64,000 nucleotides of DNA, taken from Candidatus Defluviibacterium haderslevense (GTDB lineage Bacteria; Bacteroidota; Bacteroidia; Chitinophagales; Saprospiraceae). Positions within the stretch are counted from its first letter, which is position 1; every line of letters starts with the position of its first letter. The notes below the pieces were generated by a model. That model saw only the letters and a list, made by a program, of their open reading frames with translations. It had not been told where the DNA came from and did not search any database. The translations under genes were made by a program, and so were the position numbers. The stretch lies in assembly GCA_016712225.1 (NCBI GenBank), contig JADJRL010000003.1, positions 2,183,501 through 2,247,500 of the forward strand, read 5' to 3'. Shown piece by piece: positions 11,101 to 26,100 of this stretch.

Positions 11101-14100
11101 TTTCAGGAACTAATGTTATTTGTACCGGTACTAATACCGTTTTTACTGCAAATGCGAGTGGTGGAACTAGCCCCTATAGTTATTTATGGTCTAATTCAGC
11201 AACAACTCAAAGTATTACTGTAAGTTCAGCAGGAAATTATTTTGTGACTGTTACTGATTTAAATGGTTGTACCGGATCAGCTAATATCACACTTACAATT
11301 AATACAATAACTCCTGGAAGTATAGCTGCGGATCAAACGATATGCAGTGGCGGAGATCCAGCAGGATTTACCAGTGTAGCAGCTACAGGAAGCGGAACGA
11401 TAACCTACCAATGGCAGTCCAGCACGACAGGATGTAATGGAACATTCAGCAATATTGCAGGAGCTACATCAGCGACTTATGATGTACCATCAGGCTTGAC
11501 GGTAACAACAAGTTACAGAAGAGTAGCTACCTCAACATTAAACGGCGTAACATGTAGTGCAAATTCCAATTGTATAACAATTACTGTAAATAATTTAACC
11601 CCTGGAAGTATAGCTGCCGATCAAACGATATGCAGTGGAGGAGATCCAGCAGGATTTACCAGTGTAGCAGCCACAGGAAGTGGAACGATAAGCTACCAAT
11701 GGCAGTCCAGTACGACAGGATGTAATGGAACATTCAGTAATATCGCAGGAGCAACATTAGCGACTTATGATGTACCATCAGGATTGACGGTAACGACAAG
11801 TTACAGACGAGTAGCTACCTCAACCTTAAACGGAGTGACATGTAGTGCTAATTCGAATTGTATAACAGTTACCGTAAATAATTTAACCCCAGGAAGTATA
11901 GCTGCTGATCAAACGATATGCAGTGGAGGTGATCCAGCAGGATTTACCAGTGTAGCAGCTACAGGAAGCGGAACGATAACCTACCAATGGCAGTCCAGCA
12001 CAACAGGATGTAATGGAACATTCAGTAATATCGCTGGAGCTACTTTAGCGACTTATGATGTACCATCAGGCTTGACGGTTACAACAAGTTACAGACGAGT
12101 AGCAACCTCAACCTTAAACGGAGTAGCATGTAGTGCAAACTCGAATTGTATAACGGTTACCGTAAATGATTTAACTCCGGGAAGTATAGCTGCTGATCAA
12201 ACGATATGCAATGGAGGCAATCCAGCAGGATTTACCAGTGTAGCAGCTACAGGAAGTGGAACGATAACCTACCAATGGCAATCCAGCACAACAGGATGTA
12301 ATGGAACATTCAGTAATATAGCAGGAGCTACATTAGCGACTTATGATGTACCATCCGGCTTGACGGTAACGACAAGTTACAGACGAGTAGCTACCTCAAC
12401 CTTAAACGGAGTGACATGTAGTGCTAATTCGAATTGTATAACAGTTACTGTAAATAATTTAACCCCTGGAAGTATAGCTGCTGATCAAACGATATGCAGT
12501 GGAGGAGATCCAGCAGGATTTACCAGTGTAGCAGCCACAGGAAGTGGAACGATAACCTATCAATGGCAGTCCAGTACAACAGGATGTAATGGAACATTCA
12601 GCAATATCGCAGGAGCAACTTTAGCGACTTATGATGTACCATCAGGCTTGACAGTAACAACAAGTTACAGACGAGTAGCAACAAGTACATTAAACGGAGT
12701 AGCATGTAGTGCAAACTCGAATTGTATTACCGTTACTGTAAATGATTTAACTCCTGGAAGTATAGCTGCCGATCAAACGATATGCAGTGGAGGAGATCCA
12801 GTAGGATTTACCAGTGTAGCAGCTACAGGAAGTGGAACGATAAGCTACCAATGGCAGTCGAGCACGACAGGATGTAATGGAACATTCAGCAATATAGCAG
12901 GAGCTACATTAGCGACTTATGATGTACCATCAGGATTGACGGTAACAACAAGTTACAGACGAGTAGCAACAAGTACATTAAACGGAGTAGCATGTAGTGC
13001 TAATTCCAATTGTATAACGGTTACTGTAAATGATTTAACTCCTGGAAGTATAGCTGCTGATCAAACGATATGCAGTGGCGGCGATCCAGCAGGATTTACC
13101 AGTGTAGCAGCGACAGGAAGTGGAACGATAACATACCAATGGCAGTCCAGCACTACAGGATGTAATGGAACATTTAGCAATATCGCAGGAGCAACATTAG
13201 TGACTTATGATGTACCATCCGGCTTGACGGTAACGACAAATTACAGACGAGTAGCAACCTCAACCCTAAACGGAGTGACATGTAGTGCTAATTCGAATTG
13301 TATAACAGTTACCGTAAATAATTTAACTCCTGGAAGTATAGCTGCTGATCAAACGATATGCAGTGGCGGCGATCCAGCAGGATTTACCAGTGTAGCGGCG
13401 ACAGGAAGTGGAACGATAACCTACCAATGGCAGTCGAGTACTACAGGATGTAATGGAACATTCAGCAATATAGCAGGAGCTACATTAGCGACTTATGATG
13501 TACCATCCGGCTTGACGGTAACGACAAGTTACAGAAGAGTAGCAACAAGTACATTAAACGGCGTAGCATGTAGTGCAAACTCGAATTGTATAACGGTTAC
13601 TGTAAATAATTTAACCCCAGGAAGTATAGCTGCTGATCAAACGATATGTAGTGGCGGCGATCCGGTAGGATTTACCAGTGTAGCAGCTACAGGAAGTGGA
13701 ACGATAACCTACCAATGGCAGTCCAGCACGACAGGATGTAATGGAACATTCAGCAATATCGCAGGAGCTACATTAGCGACTTATGATGTACCATCAGGCT
13801 TGACGGTAACGACAAGTTACAGAAGAGTAGCAACAAGTACATTAAACGGCGTAGCATGTAGTGCAAACTCCAATTGTATAACGGTTACTGTAAATGATTT
13901 AACTCCTGGAAGTATAGCTGCTGATCAAACGATATGCAGTGGCGGAGATCCAGCAGGATTTACCAGTGTAGCAGCTACAGGAAGCGGAACGATAACCTAC
14001 CAATGGCAGTCCAGCACGACAGGATGTAATGGAACATTCAGCAATATTGCAGGAGCTACATCAGCGACTTATGATGTACCATCAGGCTTGACGGTAACAA

Positions 14101-17100
14101 CAAGTTACAGAAGAGTAGCTACCTCAACATTAAACGGCGTAACATGTAGTGCAAATTCCAATTGTATAACAATTACTGTAAATAATTTAACCCCTGGAAG
14201 TATAGCTGCCGATCAAACGATATGCAGTGGAGGCGATCCAGCAGGATTTACCAGTGTAGCAGCCACAGGAAGTGGAACGATAAGCTACCAATGGCAGTCC
14301 AGCACGACAGGATGTAATGGAACATTCAGCAATATAGCAGGAGCTACATTAGCGACTTATGATGTACCATCAGGATTGACGGTAACAACAAGTTACAGAC
14401 GAGTAGCAACAAGTACATTAAACGGAGTAGCATGTAGTGCTAATTCCAATTGTATAACGGTTACTGTAAATGATTTAACTCCTGGAAGTATAGCTGCTGA
14501 TCAAACGATATGCAGTGGCGGCGATCCAGCAGGATTTACCAGTGTAGCAGCGACAGGAAGTGGAACGATAACATACCAATGGCAGTCCAGCACTACAGGA
14601 TGTAATGGAACATTTAGCAATATCGCAGGAGCAACATTAGTGACTTATGATGTACCATCCGGCTTGACGGTAACGACAAATTACAGACGAGTAGCAACCT
14701 CAACCCTAAACGGAGTGACATGTAGTGCTAATTCGAATTGTATAACAGTTACCGTAAATAATTTAACTCCTGGAAGTATAGCTGCTGATCAAACGATATG
14801 CAGTGGCGGCGATCCAGCAGGATTTACCAGTGTAGCGGCGACAGGAAGTGGAACGATAACCTACCAATGGCAGTCGAGTACTACAGGATGTAATGGAACA
14901 TTCAGCAATATAGCAGGAGCTACATTAGCGACTTATGATGTACCATCCGGCTTGACGGTAACGACAAGTTACAGAAGAGTAGCAACAAGTACATTAAACG
15001 GCGTAGCATGTAGTGCAAACTCGAATTGTATAACGGTTACTGTAAATAATTTAACCCCAGGAAGTATAGCTGCTGATCAAACGATATGTAGTGGCGGCGA
15101 TCCGGTAGGATTTACCAGTGTAGCAGCTACAGGAAGTGGAACGATAACCTACCAATGGCAGTCCAGCACGACAGGATGTAATGGAACATTCAGCAATATC
15201 GCAGGAGCTACATTAGCGACTTATGATGTACCATCAGGCTTGACGGTAACGACAAGTTACAGAAGAGTAGCAACAAGTACATTAAACGGCGTAGCATGTA
15301 GTGCAAACTCCAATTGTATAACGGTTACTGTAAATGATTTAACTCCTGGAAGTATAGCTGCGGATCAAACGATATGCAGTGGCGGAGATCCAGCAGGATT
15401 TACCAGTGTAGCAGCTACAGGAAGCGGAACGATAACCTACCAATGGCAGTCCAGCACGACAGGATGTAATGGAACATTCAGCAATATTGCAGGAGCTACA
15501 TCAGCGACTTATGATGTACCATCAGGCTTGACGGTAACAACAAGTTACAGAAGAGTAGCTACCTCAACATTAAACGGCGTAACATGTAGTGCAAATTCCA
15601 ATTGTATAACAATTACTGTAAATAATTTAACCCCTGGAAGTATAGCTGCCGATCAAACGATATGCAGTGGAGGAGATCCAGCAGGATTTACCAGTGTAGC
15701 AGCCACAGGAAGTGGAACGATAAGCTACCAATGGCAGTCCAGTACGACAGGATGTAATGGAACATTCAGTAATATCGCAGGAGCAACATTAGCGACTTAT
15801 GATGTACCATCAGGATTGACGGTAACGACAAGTTACAGACGAGTAGCTACCTCAACCTTAAACGGAGTGACATGTAGTGCTAATTCGAATTGTATAACAG
15901 TTACCGTAAATAATTTAACCCCAGGAAGTATAGCTGCTGATCAAACGATATGCAGTGGAGGTGATCCAGCAGGATTTACCAGTGTAGCAGCTACAGGAAG
16001 CGGAACGATAACCTACCAATGGCAGTCCAGCACAACAGGATGTAATGGAACATTCAGTAATATCGCTGGAGCTACTTTAGCGACTTATGATGTACCATCA
16101 GGCTTGACGGTTACAACAAGTTACAGACGAGTAGCAACCTCAACCTTAAACGGAGTAGCATGTAGTGCAAACTCGAATTGTATAACGGTTACCGTAAATG
16201 ATTTAACTCCGGGAAGTATAGCTGCTGATCAAACGATATGCAATGGAGGCAATCCAGCAGGATTTACCAGTGTAGCAGCTACAGGAAGTGGAACGATAAC
16301 CTACCAATGGCAATCCAGCACAACAGGATGTAATGGAACATTCAGTAATATAGCAGGAGCTACATTAGCGACTTATGATGTACCATCCGGCTTGACGGTA
16401 ACGACAAGTTACAGACGAGTAGCTACCTCAACCTTAAACGGAGTGACATGTAGTGCTAATTCGAATTGTATAACAGTTACTGTAAATAATTTAACCCCTG
16501 GAAGTATAGCTGCTGATCAAACGATATGCAGTGGAGGAGATCCAGCAGGATTTACCAGTGTAGCAGCCACAGGAAGTGGAACGATAACCTATCAATGGCA
16601 GTCCAGTACAACAGGATGTAATGGAACATTCAGCAATATCGCAGGAGCAACTTTAGCGACTTATGATGTACCATCAGGCTTGACAGTAACAACAAGTTAC
16701 AGACGAGTAGCAACAAGTACATTAAACGGAGTAGCATGTAGTGCAAACTCGAATTGTATTACCGTTACTGTAAATGATTTAACTCCTGGAAGTATAGCTG
16801 CCGATCAAACGATATGCAGTGGAGGAGATCCAGTAGGATTTACCAGTGTAGCAGCTACAGGAAGTGGAACGATAAGCTACCAATGGCAGTCGAGCACGAC
16901 AGGATGTAATGGAACATTCAGCAATATAGCAGGAGCTACATTAGCGACTTATGATGTACCATCCGGCTTGACGGTAACGACAAGTTACAGACGAGTAGCA
17001 ACCTCAACATTAAACGGAATAGCATGTAGTGCCAATTCTAATTGTATAACAGTTACTGTAAATAATTTAACTCCTGGAAGTATAGCTGCCGATCAAACGA

Positions 17101-20100
17101 TATGCAGTGGAGGTGATCCAGCAGGATTTACCAGTGTAGCAGCCACAGGAAGTGGAACGATAACCTACCAATGGCAGTCCAGCACGACAGGATGTAATGG
17201 AACATTTAGTAATATAGCAGGAGCTACATTAGCGACTTATGATGTACCATCAGGATTGACGGTAACAACAAGTTACAGACGAGTAGCAACAAGTACATTA
17301 AACGGAGTAGCATGTAGTGCTAATTCCAATTGTATAACGGTTACTGTGAATAATTTAACCCCTGGAAGTATAGCTGCTGATCAAACGATATGTAGTGGCG
17401 GAGATCCGGCAGGATTTACCAGTGTAGCAGCTACAGGAAGTGGAACGATAAGCTACCAATGGCAGTCGAGCACGACAGGATGTAATGGAACATTCAGCAA
17501 TATAGCAGGAGCTACATTAGCGACTTATGATGTACCATCCGGCTTGACGGTAACGACAAGTTACAGAAGAGTAGCAACAAGTACATTAAACGGAGTAGCA
17601 TGTAGTGCAAACTCCAATTGTATAACAGTTACCGTAAATGATTTAACTCCTGGAAGTATAGCTGCGGATCAAACGATATGCAGTGGAGGTGATCCAGCAG
17701 GATTTACCAGTGTAGCAGCCACAGGAAGTGGAACGATAAGCTACCAATGGCAGTCCAGCACGACAGGATGTAATGGAACATTCAGCAATATAGCAGGAGC
17801 AACTTTAGCAACCTATGATGTACCATCCGGCTTGACGGTAACGACAAGTTACAGACGAGTAGCAACCTCAACATTAAACGGCGTAACATGTAGTGCCAAT
17901 TCCAATTGTATAACCGTTACTGTGAATGATTTAACCCCAGGAAGTATAGCTGCCGATCAAACGATATGCAGTGGAGGAGATCCAGCAGGATTTACCAATG
18001 TAGCAGCCACAGGAAGTGGAACGATAACCTACCAATGGCAGTCCAGTACTACAGGATGTAATGGAACATTCAGTAATATAGCAGGAGCTACATTAGCGAC
18101 TTATGATGTTCCATCAGGATTGACGGTAACAACAAGTTACAGAAGAGTAGCAACAAGTACATTAAACGGAGTAACATGTAGTGCAAACTCCAATTGTATT
18201 ACCGTTACTGTAAATGATTTAACTCCTGGAAGTATAGCTGCTGATCAAACAATTTGCAGTGGAGGTGATCCAGCAGGATTTACCAGTGTAGCAGCCACAG
18301 GAAGTGGAACGATAAGCTACCAATGGCAGTCCAGCACGACAGGATGTAATGGAACATTCAGCAATATCGCAGGAGCTACATTAGCGACTTATGATGTACC
18401 ATCAGGCTTGACGGTAACGACAAGTTACAGACGAGTAGCTACAAGTACATTAAACGGAGTAGCATGTAGTGCCAATTCGAATTGTATAACAGTTACTGTG
18501 AATGATTTAACTCCTGGAAGTATAGCTGCTGATCAAACGATATGCAGTGGAGGAGATCCAGCAGGATTTACCAGTGTAGCAGCCACAGGAAGTGGAACGA
18601 TAAGCTACCAATGGCAGTCTAGCACTACAGGATGTAATGGAACATTTAGTAATATCGCAGGAGCTACATTAGCGACTTATGATGTACCATCAGGCTTGAC
18701 GGTAACGACAAGTTACAGAAGAGTAGCAACAAGTACATTAAACGGAGTAGCATGTAGTGCAAACTCGAATTGTATAACGGTTACTGTAAATGATTTAACT
18801 CCAGGAAGTATAGCTGCTGATCAAACGATATGTAGTGGAGGGGATCCAGCAGGATTTACCAGTGTAGCAGCCACAGGAAGTGGAACGATAAGCTACCAAT
18901 GGCAGTCCAGCACGACAGGATGTAATGGAACATTCAGCAATATAGCAGGAGCAACTTTAGCAACCTATGATGTACCATCCGGCTTGACGGTAACAACAAG
19001 TTACAGAAGAGTAGCAACAAGTACATTAAACGGCGTAGCATGTAGTGCAAACTCCAATTGTATAACGGTTACTGTAAATGATTTAACTCCTGGAAGTATA
19101 GCTGCTGATCAAACGATATGCAGTGGAGGAGATCCAGCAGGATTTACCAGTGTAGCGGCCACAGGAAGTGGAACGATAAGCTACCAATGGCAGTCGAGCA
19201 CGACAGGATGTAATGGAACATTCAGCAATATAGCAGGAGCTACATTAGCGACTTATGATGTACCATCAGGATTGACGGTCACGACAAGTTACAGAAGAGT
19301 AGCAACAAGTACATTAAACGGAGTAGCATGTAGTGCAAACTCCAATTGTATAACAGTTACCGTAAATGATTTAACTCCGGGAAGTATAGCTGCTGATCAA
19401 ACGATATGCAGTGGAGGCGATCCAGCAGGATTTACCAGTGTAGCGGCCACAGGAAGTGGAACGATAACCTACCAATGGCAGTCTAGCACTACAGGATGTA
19501 ATGGAACATTTAGCAATATCGCAGGAGCTACATTAGCAACCTATGATGTACCATCCGGCTTGACAGTAACAACAAGTTACAGACGAGTAGCAACAAGTAC
19601 ATTAAACGGAGTAGCATGTAGTGCAAACTCGAATTGTATAACGGTTACTGTAAATAATTTAACCCCTGGAAGTATAGCTGCTGATCAAACGATATGCAGT
19701 GGAGGAGATCCAGCAGGATTTACCAGTGTAGCAGCCACAGGAAGCGGAACGATAACATACCAATGGCAGTCCAGCACGACAGGATGTAATGGAACATTCA
19801 GCAATATAGCAGGAGCTACATTAGCGACTTATGATGTACCATCAGGCTTGACGGTAACGACAAATTATAGACGAGTAGCAACAAGTACATTAAACGGAGT
19901 AGCATGTAGTGCAAACTCCAATTGTATAACGGTTACTGTGAATGATTTAACCCCAGGAAGTATAGCTGCTGATCAAACAATATGCAGTGGCGGTGATCCT
20001 GCAGCATTTACGAGTGTTGCAGCCACAGGAAGTGGAACGATAACTTATCAATGGCAGTCGAGCACTACAGGATGTAATGGAACATTCAGTAATATAGCAG

Positions 20101-23100
20101 GAGCTACATTAGCGACTTATGATGTACCATCCGGCTTGACGGTAACAACAAGTTACAGACGAGTAGCAACAAGTACATTAAACGGAGTAGCATGTAGTGC
20201 CAATTCTAATTGTATAACGGTTACTGTAAATGATTTAACTCCAGGAAGTATAGCTGCTGATCAAACGATATGCAGTGGAGGAGATCCAGCAGCATTTACC
20301 AGTGTAGCAGCCACAGGAAGTGGAACGATAACTTACCAATGGCAGTCGAGCACGACAGGATGTAATGGAACATTTAGTAATATAGCAGGAGCTACATTAG
20401 CGACTTATGATGTACCATCAGGCTTGACGGTAACGACAAGTTACAGAAGAGTAGCAACAAGTACATTAAACGGAGTAGCATGTAGTGCAAACTCGAATTG
20501 TATAACGGTTACTGTAAATGATTTAACTCCAGGAAGTATAGCTGCTGATCAAACGATATGTAGTGGAGGGGATCCAGCAGGATTTACCAGTGTAGCGGCT
20601 ACAGGAAGTGGAACAATAACCTACCAATGGCAGTCCAGCACGACAGGATGTAATGGAACATTCAGCAATATCGCAGGAGCTACATTAGCAACTTATGATG
20701 TACCATCAGGCTTGACGGTAACGACAAGTTACAGACGAGTAGCAACAAGTACATTAAACGGAGTAGCATGTAGTGCAAACTCCAATTGTATAACGGTTAC
20801 TGTAAATGATTTAACTCCTGGAAGTATAGCTGCCGATCAAACGATATGCAGTGGAGGAGATCCAGTAGGATTTACCAGTGTAGCAGCTACAGGAAGTGGA
20901 ACGATAAGCTACCAATGGCAGTCGAGCACGACAGGATGTAATGGAACATTCAGCAATATAGCAGGAGCTACATTAGCGACTTATGATGTACCATCCGGCT
21001 TGACGGTAACAACAAGTTACAGACGAGTAGCAACCTCAACTCTAAACGGAGTAGCATGTAGTGCTAATTCGAATTGTATAACAGTTACTATAAATAATTT
21101 AACCCCAGGAAGTATAGCTGCGGATCAAACGATATGCAGTGGAGGAGATCCAGCAGGATTTACCAGTGTAGCAGCCACAGGAAGTGGAACGATAACCTAC
21201 CAATGGCAGTCCAGCACGACAGGATGTAATGGAACATTTAGCAATATTGCAGGAGCAACATCAGCAACTTATGATGTACCATCAGGCTTGACGGTAACAA
21301 CAAGTTACAGAAGAGTAGCAACCTCAACCCTAAACGGAGTGACATGTAGTGCCAATTCTAATTGTATAACAGTTACTGTAAATAATTTAACTCCTGGAAG
21401 TATAGCTGCCGATCAAACGATATGCAGTGGAGGTGATCCAGCAGGATTTACCAGTGTAGCGGCTACAGGAAGTGGAACGATAACCTACCAATGGCAGTCG
21501 AGCACGACAGGATGTAATGGAACATTCAGCAATATCGCTGGAGCAACATTAGCGACTTATGATGTACCATCAGGCTTGACGGTTACAACAAGTTACAGAC
21601 GAGTAGCAACCTCAACCTTAAACGGAGTAGCATGTAGTGCAAACTCGAATTGTATTACCGTTACTGTGAATGATTTAACCCCTGGAAGTATAGCTGCTGA
21701 TCAAACGATATGCAGTGGCGGCGATCCAGCAGCATTTACCAGTGTAGCGGCTACAGGAAGTGGAACAATAACTTACCAATGGCAGTCCAGCACTACAGGA
21801 TGTAATGGAACATTTAGCAATATCGCTGGAGCTACATTAGCGACTTATGATGTACCATCAGGCTTGACGGTTACAACAAGTTACAGAAGAGTAGCTACAA
21901 GTACTTTAAACGGAGTAGCATGTAGTGCTAATTCGAATTGTATAACAGTTACCGTAAATGATTTAACTCCAGGAAGTATAGCTTCCGATCAAACGATATG
22001 CAGTGGAGGAGATCCAGCAGGATTTACCAGTGTAGCAGCCACAGGAAGTGGAACGATAACTTACCAATGGCAGTCTAGCACGACAGGATGTAATGGAACA
22101 TTCAGCAATATAGCAGGAGCTACATTAGCGACTTATGATGTACCATCAGGATTGACGGTTACAACAAGTTATAGAAGAGTAGCCACCTCAACATTAAACG
22201 GCGTTGCATGTAGTGCAAACTCGAATTGTATTACCGTTACTGTAAATGATTTAACCCCAGGAAGTATAGCTGCCGATCAAACGATATGCAGTGGAGGAGA
22301 TCCAGCAGGATTTACCAGTGTAGCAGCGACAGGAAGTGGAACGATAACTTACCAATGGCAGTCTAGCACGACAGGATGTAATGGAACATTCAGCAATATC
22401 GCAGGAGCAACTTTAGCGACTTATGATGTACCATCAGGCTTGACAGTAACAACAAGTTACAGACGAGTAGCAACAAGTACATTAAACGGAGTAGCATGTA
22501 GTGCAAACTCGAATTGTATTACTGTTACTGTAAATGATTTAACTCCTGGAAGTATAGCTGCCGATCAAACTATATGCAGTGGAGGAGATCCAGTAGGATT
22601 TACCAGTGTAGCAGCTACAGGAAGTGGAACGATAAGCTACCAATGGCAGTCGAGCACGACAGGATGTAATGGAACATTCAGCAATATAGCAGGAGCTACA
22701 TTAGCGACTTATGATGTACCATCCGGCTTGACGGTAACGACAAGTTACAGACGAGTAGCAACCTCAACATTAAACGGAATAGCATGTAGTGCCAATTCTA
22801 ATTGTATAACAGTTACTGTAAATAATTTAACTCCTGGAAGTATAGCTGCCGATCAAACGATATGCAGTGGAGGTGATCCAGCAGGATTTACCAGTGTAGC
22901 GGCGACAGGAAGTGGAACGATAACCTACCAATGGCAGTCCAGCACGACTGGATGTAATGGAACATTCAGCAATATAGCAGGAGCTACATTAGCGACTTAT
23001 GATGTACCATCAGGATTGACGGTAACAACAAGTTACAGACGAGTAGCAACAAGTACATTAAACGGAGTAGCATGTAGTGCTAATTCCAATTGTATAACGG

Positions 23101-26100
23101 TTACTGTAAATGATTTAACTCCTGGAAGTATAGCTGCCGATCAAACGATATGCAGTGGAGGAGATCCAGTAGGATTTACCAGTGTAGCAGCTACAGGAAG
23201 TGGAACGATAAGCTACCAATGGCAGTCGAGCACGACAGGATGTAATGGAACATTCAGCAATATAGCAGGAGCTACATTAGCGACTTATGATGTACCATCC
23301 GGCTTGACGGTAACAACAAGTTACAGACGAGTAGCAACCTCAACTCTAAACGGAGTAGCATGTAGTGCTAATTCGAATTGTATAACAGTTACTATAAATA
23401 ATTTAACCCCAGGAAGTATAGCTGCGGATCAAACGATATGCAGTGGAGGAGATCCAGCAGGATTTACCAGTGTAGCAGCCACAGGAAGTGGAACGATAAC
23501 CTACCAATGGCAGTCCAGCACGACAGGATGTAATGGAACATTTAGCAATATTGCAGGAGCAACATCAGCAACTTATGATGTACCATCAGGCTTGACGGTA
23601 ACAACAAGTTACAGAAGAGTAGCAACCTCAACCCTAAACGGAGTGACATGTAGTGCCAATTCTAATTGTATAACAGTTACTGTAAATAATTTAACTCCTG
23701 GAAGTATAGCTGCCGATCAAACGATATGCAGTGGCGGTGATCCAGCAGGATTTACCAGTGTACCGGCTACAGGAAGTGGAACGATAACCTACCAATGGCA
23801 GTCGAGCACGACAGGATGTAATGGAACATTCAGCAATATCGCTGGAGCAACATTAGCGACTTATGATGTACCATCAGGCTTGACGGTTACAACAAGTTAC
23901 AGACGAGTAGCAACCTCAACCTTAAACGGAGTAGCATGTAGTGCAAACTCGAATTGTATTACCGTTACTATAAATAATTTAACCCCTGGAAGTATAGCTG
24001 CTGATCAAACGATATGCAGTGGCGGCGATCCAGCAGCATTTACCAGTGTAGCGGCTACAGGAAGTGGAACAATAACTTACCAATGGCAGTCCAGCACGAC
24101 AGGATGTAATGGAACATTTAGCAATATCGTAGGAGCTACATTAGCGACTTATGATGTACCATCCGGCTTGACGGTAACAACAAGTTACAGACGAGTAGCT
24201 ACCTCAACCTTAAACGGTGTATCATGTAGCGCCAATTCCAATTGTATTACCGTTACTGTGAATGATTTAACCCCAGGAAGTATAGCTGCTGATCAAACGA
24301 TATGCAGTGGAGGTGATCCAGCAGGATTTACCAGTGTAGCGGCCACAGGAAGTGGAACGATAACTTACCAATGGCAGTCTAGTACTACAGGATGTAATGG
24401 AACATTTAGTAATATCGCAGGAGCTACATTAGCGACTTATGATGTACCATCAGGCTTGACGGTTACAACAAATTACAGACGAGTAGCAACCTCAACATTA
24501 AACGGCGTAACATGTAGTGCAAATTCTAATTGTATAACATTGACTGTAGTACCAAATCCTGTAGTTACAATAACAGGTGGCAACAAAATATGCGCAGGAA
24601 CGAGCAGTACATTTACAGCGAATGCAAGTGTAGGAACAGCACCGTTTACCTACTTATGGTCAACGACTGCAACAACACAAAGTATCAATGTAAGTACAGC
24701 AGGAACATATAGTGTTACAGTAACGGATGCGAACGGATGTACAGGAACTGCAAGTCGAACATTAACCGTTGATCCAAATCCAGTAGTTACAATAACAGGA
24801 GACAACAAAATATGCGCAGGAACGAGCAGTACATTTACAGCTAATGCAAGTGTAGGAACAGCACCGTTTACTTATTTATGGTCAACGACTGCGACAACAC
24901 AAAGTATTAATGTAAGTACAGCAGGAACGTATAGTGTCACTGTAACGGATGTAAACGGATGTACAGGAACTGCAAGTAGAACATTAACAGTAGATCCAAA
25001 TCCAGTAGTTACAATTACTGGTGGTAACAAAATATGCGCAGGAACGAGCAGTACATTTACAGCGAATGCAAGTGTAGGAACTGCACCGTTTACCTACTTA
25101 TGGTCAACGACAGCGACGACACAAAGTATCAATGTAAGTACAGCAGGAACCTATAGTGTAACTGTAACGGATGCGAACGGATGTACAGGAACTGCAAGCC
25201 GAACATTAACGGTAGATCCAAATCCAGTAGTTACGATAACAGGAGACAACAAAATATGTGCAGGAACGAGCAGTACATTTACAGCGAATGCAAGTGTAGG
25301 AACAGCACCGTTTACCTACTTATGGTCAACGACTGCAACAACACAAAGTATTAATGTAAGTACAGCAGGAACCTATAGTGTAACTGTAACGGATGCGAAC
25401 GGGTGTACAGGAACTGCAAGTAGAACATTAACGGTAGATCCAAATCCAGTAGTTACGATAACAGGAGGCAATAAAATATGCTCAGGAACGAGCAGCACAT
25501 TTACAGCGAATGCAAGTGTAGGAACAGCACCGTTTACCTACTTATGGTCAACGACTGCAACAACACAAAGTATCAATGTAAGTTCAGCAGGAACCTACAG
25601 TGTGACTGTAACAGATGCGAACGGATGTACAGGAACTGCAAGTAGAACATTAACGGTAGATCCAAATCCAGTAGTTACGATAACAGGAGGCAATAAAATA
25701 TGCGCAGGAACGAGCAGTACATTTACAGCGAATGCAAGTGTAGGAACTGCACCGTTTACCTATTTATGGTCAACGACTGCGACGACACAGAGTATCAATG
25801 TAAATACAGCAGGAACCTATAGTGTCACTGTAACGGATGCGAACGGGTGTACAGGAACAGCAAGCCGAATATTAACAGTAGATCCAAATCCAGTAGTTAC
25901 GATAACAGGTGACAACAAAACATGTACAGGAACGAGCAGTACATTTACAGCGAATGCAAGTGTAGGAACAGCACCGTTTACCTATTTATGGTCAACGACT
26001 GCGACAACACAAAGCATTAATGTAAGTACAGCAGGAACCTATAGTGTAACTGTAACGGATGCGAACGGATGTACAGGAACTGCAAGTAGAACATTAACGG

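Larger units (their letters stand above)
11313..24560 (+). repeat. 46 x 288-bp coding tandem array, no length variation
   Basis: The motif C-C-(T/A/G)-GGAAGTATAGC, encoding PGSIA, begins each unit. The first is at 11313 and the last at 24273, a distance of exactly 45 x 288 bp, so all 46 units have the same length with no indel. Amino-acid variation is confined to a few positions (A/V and G/A in DP(A/V)(G/A)F, S/T before YQWQ, LAT/SAT/LVT, SY/NY, V(T/A/S)C, and N/D at the linker). Synonymous variation marks longer duplicated blocks. All four cysteines are kept in every unit. Confidence 0.95.
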
